A stretch of 64,000 nucleotides of DNA from Gerris lacustris (taxonomy: Eukaryota; Arthropoda; Insecta; Hemiptera; Gerridae). This document shows positions 36,000-45,587 of this stretch, one piece after another. The notes beneath the pieces are model-generated. The model was not told the DNA's origin. It saw only the letters and a program-made list of their open reading frames with translations, and did not search any database. The DNA is taken from NCBI GenBank assembly GCA_951217055.1, contig OX578276.1:61751307-61815306 (forward strand), in the 5' to 3' direction. The stretch's first letter is position 1. Each line of letters opens with the position of its first letter. A program made the translations under genes and the position numbers.

Positions 36000-37082
36000 T
36001 TGAAAGATTTATTTTCAGCAAAGACCTAATCGTGAAAAAGGGCCCAAATTCTAGACCACCACCTAAGAAAGTCAGCCTAATAATGTAGTATGATATCTAC
36101 ATCGTTATCTAAAACCTTATTTTATTCCAACTTTCACGAGCAAGACTACTCTTTTATTTTAATTGCTTAACATTTGGCCCGTTTCTATATGATGATAACA
36201 TGGCTGACCTTTTCGAGAGGGGGTCCGGAACTTTATTCTTCTTTTCTGAGTTCTCTTCTTCTTATTACCCATGTAACTACACATGTGTGTATGTGTGTGT
36301 TGTCCTCTGTAACTACACATGATTCTGTTGTTTTATGCCTCATTCAGGAACTGGCCAAGTGTTAAGTAATAAAAATAAAAGAGTAATCTTGCTCATGAAA
36401 GTAGGAGTGAAGTGAGGATATGGATTCTGAATCCAAAGTTATTCACTCTAAAAATACTTCAGAAAATGATACTTTTATTCTGGTGCTTTTTTGCAGGTTG
36501 TGTTATTATTATTTTACAAATCCATGCAAAAGTACATTTAACAAACTTTTAAGAAAGTGGTCACGTGATACGTCATTCGGGAAAAAGAATTTATAAAATA
36601 ATAAATACTCGATTTAAAGAACATTAGTGTGAGATTTGAGCCATCCAATCAAAAATAAGTTCGGTTAATAATTGCGGACGCTATGAGAGATAAAAACCAT
36701 AAACTAAAAAATACTAATCAAATCTGGCTTGAACTAAGGTGTACAACTGATGGAGGTCCGAAAAAAAGGCATTGATTCAATCTGGTAGATCTTTCAAAAT
36801 CGGTAGCTGTTTGTACAATTAGTTTTTCGATATTTATTTTGATATTGATTTTTAAGTTCATTTACACGGCTCTAGCTACAAGTGTGCCAAATTTCAGTTT
36901 CTAGCTATTCTGGAAGTCATTTATAACTTTTGATGTCAGTAGCAAAATGTGAAAATGTGAACTTTAAAACTCTTTCCCATAGAATAGGATAAATACTCAA
37001 TTTTTACAGTGGGCTCAATTTTTTATTGTATTCTCAATTTTTTTTTTTCAAGTGTGGGCTCAATTTTTTACAGTGTCCTAAG
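36000..37082. other. Intergenic DNA, mostly unclassified
   Basis: A stretch at about 36880-36950 (CCAAATTTCAGTTTCTAGCT then ATTCTGGAAGT) is related to 59490-59540 (repeat family L). GTAACTACACATG occurs twice near 36270-36320. No gene recognised. Confidence 0.4.
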
Positions 37083-37240
37083 CCACTTAAGCTTAATCTA
37101 TGTTAAAAATTTCAAAAGCTCATCTAAGAGGAAGCAGAGATACAAGGTGTGAGAAAAACCGGATGAATTGGTTCAAGTAAAGATGTACTGCATGCTTACT
37201 GGAACTTGGCCTTTCGCACTGCCGTGCTCTCGGATTGATT
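37083..37240 (-). repeat. Repeat family M, copy 2
   Basis: Reverse complement of 14165-14320, with AGAGGAAGCAGAGATACAAG, TTCAAGTAAAGATGTACTGC and GGAACTTGGCC conserved. Confidence 0.6.
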
Positions 37241-37457
37241 TACTTTCGTTGTTAAGTTTAATCAAACCAATTTCAAAAATGTTTAGTTAAGTACATAATT
37301 ATTTAAAATTTAAATCTATTTTTACCCACCTTATTAAAAATAATGTAATGTCATTGGTCCTAATAGGGAATAAGTAATTTAGCCAAAAAAAGAGTGTACA
37401 TGTTAATATAAGAATCATCGGTTAAAAAATAGTGATAATTAGCGACATAATTTTTTT

Positions 37458-37463
37458 TTTATT
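37458..37463 (-). terminator. Polyadenylation signal of CPR4
   Basis: AATAAA on the minus strand 53 bp past the CPR4 stop codon. The position is typical for a short insect 3' UTR. Confidence 0.55.
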
Positions 37464-37515
37464 ACAATATGTACAAAATATCATGTAACAAAAATACCAA
37501 ATAGCTTTTAAAATA

Positions 37516-39049
37516 TTAATGATGAAGGGATACGTATTGATGAGAACTTCCGTGGTGTTTGTCGTGTTGGAGGTCGAATTTATGAACAGACGGAATAGGT
37601 TGGAATTGATGCGGATAGTGAGCTCCATCATGCTCAGAAAGAGGAGAAGCCCAGGTTTTAGAATCGTGATGAGGTTGGTTAGTCCATGAATGACTATCTT
37701 GATGAGATTGGTGATGGTAATCATGATGATAGTCTGCTGGATGGTGAGCATGTCCGATCTTGTCAACATGTGCAATAAATCCTTGGTGTTTACCAGCTGT
37801 GTAGTGAACAATTCTTTGAGTTCCGTCTGCTTCTTTCAGCTTGTAGTATCCTTTGACTCCTCCCTGTCCATCACTGGATTCTTTGGCTTCCTTAAAGTCA
37901 CCGGTGTGGGCGTCATTCACTCCATACTCGAAATGAAAGGGAGCTGGTGCCTTTGAACAATATTTTATTCACTTACACTGATTAGAATGAAAATAGTGTA
38001 TCCACATAATTAGCAAAAAATATTTGTCATATCTGGAGATGTATTATGTGGGTTATACGAAAGCAAAATCATAATAAATTTAAATTGGATTTAAGTTAAA
38101 TACCTAGTCGAAAGTATCTGACAGTTTTAAAACTGATTGTCAATTAGTGTGGCACATAGCTTCCTCACATTCTATCACGTACTTGATTTTATGCTTTTAC
38201 GAGTCAATATTGTCTATTTTGTTTAATTATTCCCCCCGTTTTTTTAATGTCAAAATTGTTTTTAGTATTATTAAAGTATCAATTAAGCAAAAGTTGAAAA
38301 GCGTAGACGATTGAAATTAATCTGGTGCTGTCTGCAGTTTACTTTAGATCATCCAAATTTTATAAAAATCAGATGAGTACTTTTTAAGATTTAGTTGTAA
38401 ATAAATGTATGTTTGTGCGCATGTTAAAGACAAAAAAATTGGGCGCAGAAGGTTGAAACTTTTATGGAACCAAGAATGGGCTAATTATGACCTTTCATCC
38501 AAATTTCAATAAAATCGGACGTATAGTTTTTTAAGATATGTTGGTTAGCAAAAATTGAGCGACTTACCGATAAACAGACACGGAACCAAAAATGTTCCCT
38601 GATGTGTGAAAAGGATTTCTGCCGTGGAATTTTCGAAATCGGAGACATAAAATATTTTCGTTAATCAGAACGATTGCTTAGCTTATAGCTTCCGTTACCT
38701 TCAGTAAGCTCGGAAGCAAAATACAAAATTGTGTGAAACATCAATCATGAATTATATTGATAGTGATGTTAATTATGTTAATAATGATTTGTAAATTTTA
38801 ACAAAAGGAGAGTAATTAAAAGGTTAGACTTACGTGGTGTCCATGGTGGTGCTCTTGATGTCCATATTCATTTGCCGAGGTAAGAGCAGCTAGTCCAATA
38901 ATAAAAAAACACTAAAACAGAAACAGCATATAAATATATAATATTCAGTGTATTTTATTAATGCATAAGAGAACTTACTTCTTCAGACATATGCCTTATA
39001 TCGTTTATTTTTTACTTAGAAAACGCTTTACCAGGATGATGTTGTTCAT
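37516..39049 (-). CDS. CPR4: RR-2 cuticular protein, compact three-exon gene, 176 aa
   Basis: Secreted chitin-binding cuticle protein. Minus-strand exons are 39049-39032 (MNNIIL), 38911-38834 (26 codons) and 37950-37516 (144 codons plus stop). Donors GTAAAG and GTAAGT, acceptors TTTAG and CAAAG; phase-0 introns of 120 and 882 bp. The signal peptide is predicted to end after residue 19 (ALTSA/NEY). The mature N-terminus is His-rich (EHHHGHH). The RR-2 core has Gly where the paralogues have Asp (YTAGKHQGF), which the RR-2 consensus allows. The domain begins APAPFHFEYGVNDAHTGDFK, with Asn in place of the usual His of VHD. It ends with HQYVSLHH like CPR3, 5 and 6. Intron 2 contains a family F repeat (38138-38728). 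Confidence 0.94.
38138..38728. repeat. Family F copy in CPR4 intron 2
   Basis: One of the better-preserved copies. It runs from TGTCAATTAGTGTGGCACAT to TAAGCTCGGAAGCAAAA and includes GCGCAGAAGGTTGAAACTTT and CAGACACGGAACCAAAAATG. Being within a short intron, it makes up most of that intron. Confidence 0.75.
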
Positions 39050-39095
39050 TGTGCGTTTGAAAGTGTTGTGATAGTTGGTCCTTAGAGTTGGTGAG

Positions 39096-39190
39096 TATTT
39101 ATAATAAAATAGAAAATATTAGAATGACCCCACATTTTACTCCATTGAACCGTATCTTAAATCAATCACATACTCGTTACACGCCAGATA
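39096..39190 (-). promoter_or_regulatory. CPR4 TATA box and conserved upstream block
   Basis: TATAAATA lies at 39103-39096 (minus). Upstream, about 39130-39190, is a stretch also found upstream of CPR5 (about 51648-51708). Shared words in order are GCGTGTAA, ATGTGATTGA, CAATGGAGT and GGTCATT. The CPR4 version contains TGATTGAT, which is also an Exd/Hox-type site. Conservation between two paralogous promoters in otherwise drifting DNA suggests regulatory function; the factor is a guess. Confidence 0.6.
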
Positions 39191-39199
39191 TTGCTTAAG

Positions 39200-40432
39200 T
39201 ATTGGGTTTACGTGCACAAAATCATAATATTGCTTGATCGTATTCTGCATTTTTTTCAAACAATTGTAGATTAGAGACTACTACGTTTGATAATATATTT
39301 TAAGTTACCATGAAGCGACTGAAGGAGAAATATGTAATATATTAAAAAAGAACTTAAATAATGGCAGCTGATATGTGATATAAAGAATATTTATGAAAAA
39401 ATTACGACGCCAAACTAAAAAGTTAAAAAAGTTTTATTATTACTGTTTAAAGGAAGTGTAGATAGTTATTGAAATAGTTAAAGCTTGGTGCTAAATGAAT
39501 AATTATAGATTTCATAAAGAATAGCTTTAAAGAAATGATAAAGATTGATGATAAAAGTTTATTAATTTTTGAAGGATATTCCTTCCTTTAAAATTGTAAT
39601 AAATTGCTTTAGAAAATATTTGTAACGTTCGTTAACTCAGTAAAATCAGTTAAATAGAAGGATTGCAGCTGCAAGCAGTCTCTTCTTATAACTTAAATTC
39701 AATTTAAAAATATCTAAAAAGACATCTATCTGATTACGAACAATGAAATACTTCTTTCAACTAAAGTAATTTAATTGTAAATAGACGGCTTTCAACCACT
39801 AGAGGTTATTTTCAGTGACTGACAAAATAAATCGATCGATTAAAAAAACATAGTTAGGTTATAAATTAAAATATTGTAAAAGTTTTATAAAAATATTAAA
39901 AAAGGAGGTAAAAAACTAAAAAACAATGGCATACCCATACGCATGCAATACATAAATAATATATGATTGAAATAATAAATATAAAACGACACAGACATTC
40001 ATACTTAAAACTGTAAAAGCTACACAAATTACATTTAAACTAGACTTGAAGAGACAAAGAAAGCTGCTTGCAATGAGGAGTATAAAATGAAATGCTTTAA
40101 AACTGTAAAAGTTTCAAGGGGAAAAATGTATATAAACTCACAGATAAAGAGAATTGTCTTCGAAAATTACCAGAAGAGTGAATAAAATTACAGTAAATGA
40201 AATACTTAAAAGGAAATTTAGCCACCAAACTTCATTGATTGATTAATACTCGTACTTTCTAGGATATTTAGAAGGTCTCTCGTGATGGTTAATTTATAAA
40301 ATGCAATATTAATTGTACTTTTTTGTTGTTTAAAGATTGTTTGGCCTAGAAATGTTAATTTGGCCAACGAAAGATTAAAATCCGAATTTATTTAATTCGA
40401 ATTTGGAACAACAAAAATGTCTTTTATACATA
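39200..40432. other. Intergenic DNA, nothing recognised
   Basis: AT-rich, non-coding; upstream of CPR4. No repeat match or RNA gene noticed. Confidence 0.35.
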
Positions 40433-41722
40433 TAGTCCAGTCAATAAAGGATCAAAAGAGGGGTGTAGAGTGCATGAAATATGCCACATTTATTGACTTA
40501 AGGAATTTGTTAGGAGTAGTTAGGAGGTAAACATACTAAAAGTCCCTGCCCCTGGGAGGTGAGCATAGGTTGGGAGGGTGGGTAGAAGGTCCCAAAAATG
40601 GGGGTTTCGATTATATCTCGGAAACGGTGGACTCTAGAAAAATAGATTTCAAATAAAAATTAAAGCCTATTTAATTTCCTATAAAATTGTATCTATACAT
40701 ATTTGTCGAAATTCCAACGGTTTCCGAGATATACGTAATTGAAAATCGATCATTTTGGAAAAATATAATTTTTACCTCAGGGGGGCTCTTAAAGATCACT
40801 TTTTCACGTTTTTCTTGAATAACTCGCGGACTCTAGCTAAAAAGAGTTTATGTACCAAATAAAACTACATAAAATTTCCTACCAAACAGGTCTTATTAAT
40901 ATTTTCTCTAAAAGTAATAGTTTACGAGATGCAGGGGATGGAAAAAGCCTTAAATATTAAAAATAGTGTTTTAATGGATATAAAAATAGTGTTTAATGTT
41001 AATTAAAGTGGGTTCAGACCGAATATTTAATTTCTTTACAACATCTAAGTGATGTAATATACTTTTTTGAGGGATAAATTGTGTACTAGGTACAATTGAG
41101 GAGGGGGTAGAAGTTTCAATTCATAAACTACTATAGCTAGCAACATGAAATTTGGCACACAGGTATATCTCGGCATTTTAGACAACTGGACAAATTTTGG
41201 AGTTTTTTCACTTAATATTTTCAAGATGGTGGTCCCGCCAATATGGCAGGTCACAAAAAAAAGTTTTTAGTCACCATGGCATGTTATACACCAATTTAAA
41301 GGTCTTGAAGTGTAGAAAAAGAATATGCAACTATTAAAATAACACACGTAATATTTTCAAGATGGCGGCCAATAAACCGAGTGACTAAAAAAAGTTTTTA
41401 CTTACCATGGCATGTTATACATTAATTTAAAGGTCTTGAAGTGTAGAAAATGAATATGTAGCTATTACACTTAATATTTAAACTTAATCGTACAGAAAAT
41501 TTTAATAGGCTTTAATTTTTATTTGTAACCTATTTTTCTAGAGTCCACCGTTTCCGAGATATAATCGAAACTCCCATTTTTTGGACCTTCTACCCCCCCT
41601 CCCACCCTATGCTCAACTCCCAGGGGCGGGGACTTTTAGTATGTTTACCTCCTAACAAATTCCTGAAGTCAAAAAATGTGGCATATTTCATGCACTCTAC
41701 AATGTCTTTATTGGCTGGACTA
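40433..41722. mobile_element. Fold-back transposon, TAGTCCAG family, copy 2 (1290 bp)
   Basis: Inverted arms of about 240 bp (40433-40680 and 41495-41722) end in TAGTCCAGTCAATAAAG and the complement of TAGTCCAGCCAATAAAG. The flanks ATA at 40430-40432 and 41723-41725 form a 3-bp target duplication. The interior holds a truncated family E copy (41114-41498). No transposase. Confidence 0.85.
41114..41498 (+). repeat. Family E copy nested in the fold-back
   Basis: Text from TTTCAATTCATAAACTACTA to ATCGTACAGAAA matches 26011-26370, including ATGAAATTTGGCACACAGGT and CAAGATGGCGG. The left inverted end is missing. Confidence 0.7.
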
Positions 41723-41785
41723 ATAGTTACAACAAGTAAATAATCAGTATAAAAATATTAAACGGGTTAATTAAAAGGTAAAAAA

Positions 41786-42705
41786 TCGGTCCGAAACAAC
41801 TCATATACTAGTTCATAATTACTTAGCCCAGTATGTTTTCCATTCATTAATTATCATAGTTACATTTAATTATTTTTGCACATTTCATCGAAATTTCTCA
41901 TAAAAATTAATTTTCCTTGGTGGGGAATTGAACCAGCCTCTCTCCGTCCACGTTTATAGCAATTTAATTAGGAACTAGATTTTCCCGGGAATAACGGCTT
42001 AAATTGTTATCATAAATTTTGAGCTACAATTTATTTTATAGGTAGAAATTTTACATGCCTGTTTCAATTGTACTTTAGACGATGTGTGTGAAGTATTATT
42101 AAAATCGTTACGTTAGAACGTAAGATATCGGTAAAAAAGTTGTTTTCTTTATTTAAAACGTTTAGGTCCGCTTTGATAAATTTAGCTATCTTTATCACTT
42201 CACAGCAGAGTCGGTGTTCGTTTTACTAAAAAAAAATATTTATAAAAGTTGTTTGTCTCATTAAATAGATTAAGTTAGAATTTTTTCCCGTCCTAAAATT
42301 CCAATTTTAAATTTGAAGCTTACGTTTACGCGAGCGTTGCGCGTGAACGCTTAGGCGGATAACGTTGTCCAACGAACCTGTCCTGGGCATTGGTAAAATA
42401 AACATATGTACCAAATTTCAACTAAGTCGATCAACTTTTACACAAGTTATAGTCATCCGTAGATTTCGTGACACTTTTTGCGTGACGGTGATTTTAAAAT
42501 TTATTTTCTCGATTTCGCCTTGGGGTATGATTTTTCTGAATGTGAAATGTTGTCAAAATGGACCCAGTACTTTAGGCTTCATGCGTCTGCACACACTTTT
42601 TTAAAAACCACTTTTTTGGACTCATGGACCTCAAAACGTGTGGATCCATTAAAATCGAGTTTTCGCGGGATCACAATACTTTCTCTTCATATGAGAAAGT
42701 AAAAA
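41786..42705. repeat. Family H copy 2, interrupted by family I
   Basis: Opens with AAATCGGTCCGAAACAACTC and closes with ACTTTCTCTTCATATGAGAA, as in 1573-2184. Between about 42041 and 42505 it contains a family I segment, after which the family H text (GATTTCGCCTTGGGGTATGA) resumes. Confidence 0.7.
42041..42505 (+). repeat. Family I copy 1
   Basis: Matches 45068-45535 at high identity over about 465 bp. Shared words include TTTTACATGCCTGTTTCAAT, ATCACTTCACAGCAGAGTCG and GCGAGCGTTGCGCGTGAACG. No open frame. Confidence 0.8.
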
Positions 42706-42826
42706 CAGTTTTAAAGAAGTATATCAATTCAATACTAATAAATTTAATTTACACTATTTGGTGTCATGCATATTATAGGAATTGGGATATAGATATTTCT
42801 TTGTAGTTAAAAAAATACGTGTGGTG

Positions 42827-42860
42827 TCGCGGGACACCCGGTAGGAACGAAGCTCCTTAC
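42827..42860. repeat. Possible left end partner of 45558-45587
   Basis: GGAACGAAGCTCCTTA here is the inverted form of TAAGGAACTTCGTTCC at 45571-45586 (one mismatch). If they are ends of one insertion, it would contain the Penelope dimer and family I copy 2. Confidence 0.4.
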
Positions 42861-43052
42861 ATTTTTCATTAAATATAAAATCACACTGCTAACTACGATA
42901 CGTTGCTAACTACGCGTTCCAATAAATATTTTTGACTCAATTAGAAAATTATTATTAGTAAAATTATTACATAAAACTTATTAAGATGAAGTTAGCAACC
43001 GTAAAGTATAGATGTGAGGGAGTTAGTGAGGTACGGTCTAAAGAAAAAACTT

Positions 43053-43098
43053 GTTTACCAACTAGTTTCGTAAAATATATTTACATCATCAGGGTAAC
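43053..43098 (-). ncRNA. Hammerhead-ribozyme-like motif, left Penelope arm
   Basis: Mirror copy of the motif at 44525-44570, on the minus strand. The core words CTGATGA and GAAAC are both kept. Confidence 0.6.
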
Positions 43099-43442
43099 AT
43101 TTATGAACACAATACAAGACTATAAAGAAAGTTCTATGGTAAAGTTTGGAATGTAAATAAGTGAGATTGGAGAAAACAGAGTTTAAGGATTGGATTAGTT
43201 AGAGGAACACAAGGGTGGGGAACAAAATGGAGATGAGAGGATTAACAGTAAGTGATCAGGTAAAGGTTGCATGTTAAGGTAAGGGTAAAAAGGTGGTGGG
43301 TTGCCTTAACTTAAAGATATTACAACAAACACTTAAAAACTAAAATAACAAGAATATATATTGCACAGTGGTTAACTATAAATATGACTCTTTTAACAAT
43401 TAAAGGCAAGACTAGAAAGGAAAAGAGAGGTGAATATACAAA

Positions 43443-43758
43443 TTAAAAATTAGATATAATGTTATGATAACAGATACTGAGGTTATTGGTGTCAGTTCTA
43501 AAATTAACGGTGTTATTAGTTTTGGATATATAGTACATTTCAAGGACATTTCTTCTATAAAAAATTAGGTTCTTGAGCAAGGACTATGGGATTCGAGAAA
43601 TCAAACATGTGGTTAGTGGAATAGAAGTGATTAGTAAGGGCGGTTGGGTTGGGGCAGTTGGGTTTGAGGCTGTATTCGTGCTGGTATAGACGCTTGTGTA
43701 GGTACTGGGAGGTTTGGCCAATATAGGATGAATCGCATTCAGAACAATTAATTTTGTA
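43443..43758 (-). pseudogene. Penelope GIY-YIG endonuclease, left copy (frameshifted)
   Basis: Minus-strand frame starting YKINCSECDSSYIGQTSQYL, identical at first to the right copy. At about 43560 it has six A on the plus strand where the right copy has five T in its complement, shifting the frame just before the conserved NFYRRNVLEM segment. The stop corresponding to the family's end is at 43445-43443. Non-functional. Confidence 0.75.
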
Positions 43759-43764
43759 ACCAAT

Positions 43765-43866
43765 CCAATGTAATTTTGTTCCATTGTAATTTTTGTTTGT
43801 GTTTCCATTGTAATTTTTCCATTGTAATATTCCATTGTAATTTTGTAAACAAATCCAATGTCATTT
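43765..43866 (+). repeat. CCATTGTAATTTT spacer repeat
   Basis: About five imperfect units of TCCATTGTAATTTT with variable spacing sit exactly between the two Penelope arms. Confidence 0.8.
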
Positions 43867-44180
43867 ACAAAATTAATTGTTCTGAATGCGATTCATCCTA
43901 TATTGGCCAAACCTCCCAGTACCTACACAAGCGTCTATACCAGCACGAATACAGCCTCAAACCCAACTGCCCCAACCCAACCGCCCTTACTAATCACTTC
44001 TATTCCACTAACCACATGTTTGATTTCTCGAATCCCATTGTCCTTGCTCAAGAACCTAATTTTTATAGAAGAAATGTCCTTGAAATGTACTATATATCCA
44101 AAACTAATAACACCGTTAATTTTAGAACTGACACCAATAACCTCAGTATCTGTTATCATAACATTATATCTAATTTTTAA
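43830..44180 (+). pseudogene. Penelope GIY-YIG endonuclease domain, right copy
   Basis: The frame reads NVIYKINCSECDSSYIGQTS, then LHKRLYQHEYSL, TNHMFDFSNPIVLAQEPNF and YRRNVLEMYYISK, ending in TAA at 44178-44180. The Tyr of IYK, the Cys pair before YIGQT, the Arg of the following helix, the conserved NH..DF stretch and the Glu of LEM are the hallmarks of the Penelope endonuclease. The domain is open to its natural end, but everything upstream (reverse transcriptase) is missing, so it is a 5'-truncated copy. Confidence 0.82.
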
Positions 44181-44524
44181 TTTGTATATTCACCTCTCTT
44201 TTCCTTTCTAGTCTTGCCTTTAATTGTTAAAAGAGTCATATTTATAGTTAACCACTGTGCAATATATATTCTTGTTATTTTAGTTTTTAAGTGTTTTTTG
44301 TAATATCTTTAAGTTAAGGCAACCCACCACCTTTTTACCCTTACCTTAACATGCAACCTTTACCTGATCACTTACTGTTAATCCTCTCATCTCCATTTTG
44401 TTCCCCACCCTTGTGTTCCTCTAACTAATCCAATCCTTAAACTCTGTTTTCTCCAATCTCACTTATTCACATTCCAAACTTTACCATAGAACTTTCTTTA
44501 TAGTCTTGTATTGTGTTCATAAAT

Positions 44525-44570
44525 GTTACCCTGATGATGTAAATATATTTTACGAAACTAGTTGGTAAAC
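44525..44570 (+). ncRNA. Hammerhead-ribozyme-like motif, right Penelope arm
   Basis: Order of parts: stem I strand GTTACC (44525-44530), CTGATGA (44531-44537), one extra T, stem II GTAAA/TTTAC, GAA (44554-44556), a two-base-pair stem III (AC, loop TA, GT), the cleavage triplet GTT ending at 44563, then GGTAAAC closing stem I with one bulge. Minimal hammerheads with tiny stem III are known in Penelope-like elements. Activity is not shown here; the extra T and small stem III call for testing. Confidence 0.65.
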
Positions 44571-45067
44571 AAGTTTTTTCTTTAGACCGTACCTCACTAA
44601 CTCCCTCACATAAAACTTATTACAAAAATCTCTTGATCCGCTTATGAGCAATATTATTTTATTACATTAATTTATACTTATATATTTACAGTTTTACTGG
44701 TTAATAATTTAACACAGTCGACACTGTCAATTTGTGACGATGCTCTTGGTGCACTTTCCATCTTAAATAATATACGAATACTTTTCTCAATGATAGAAAC
44801 AATAATTGAAAAAAAGCGCTGTTTTGTGAATAAATAGCGAGTTTGACAGGAAGAAGGAGTAAGAGAGAGAGAGTATAGTGAGAGAGAGATGGAAAGATAG
44901 AAGAGTTGGGATTGCGCACGAAAGGATACCAAACGAAGTATAGTAGAGGGGGAATCACTCTACATTCTTAATATTCCACCTATATTAACTACAAACCCAA
45001 CACTTCGGACATCAACTTTTAAAAATTGTTAAATATATCACGTCACTGTAAAAAAAACTGCTTCTTG

Positions 45068-45587
45068 TATCAGGTTGAAATTTTACATGCCTGTTTCAAT
45101 TGTACTTTAGACAATTTGTATGAAGTTTTATTAAAATCGTTACGATAGAACGTAAGATATCGGTAAAAACGTTGTTTTCTTTATTTAAAACGTTTAGGTC
45201 CGCTTTAATAAATTTAGCTATCTTTATCACTTCACAGCAGAGTCGGTGTTCGTTTTACTAAAAAAAAATATTTATAAAAGTTGTTTGTCTCATTAAATAG
45301 ATTAAGTTAGAATTTTTTCCCGTCCTAAAATTCCAATTTTAAATTTGAAGCTTACGTTTACGCGAGCGTTGCGCGTGAACGCTTGGGCGGATAACGTTGT
45401 CCAACGAACCTGTCCTGGGCATTGGTAAAATGAACATGTGTCCCAAATTTCAACTAAGTCGGTCAACTTTTACACAAGTTATCGTCATCCGTAGATTTCG
45501 TGACGCTTTTTGCGTGACGGTGATTTTGGTCGTTTTTTTCGGATTCACTCCCGGGCTCCAGAACGTGCCATAAGGAACTTCGTTCCA
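45068..45587 (+). repeat. Family I copy 2
   Basis: Nearly identical to 42041-42505, then continues through GGATTCACTCCCGGGCTCCA to the palindrome-like end TAAGGAACTTCGTTCC. Confidence 0.8.

Larger units (their letters stand above)
42969..44622. mobile_element. Penelope-like element, inverted dimer, with 15-bp target duplication
   Basis: Two arms of about 740 bp (43014-43757 and 43867-44609) are reverse complements. Each encodes the C-terminal GIY-YIG endonuclease of a Penelope-like retroelement followed by its 3' end. The arms face outwards from a short spacer of CCATTGTAATTTT repeats. The identical 15-mers ACATAAAACTTATTA at 42969-42983 and 44608-44622 look like a target duplication. About 30 bp between the left duplication and the left arm has no inverted partner. 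The reverse transcriptase is absent from both arms. Confidence 0.85.
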
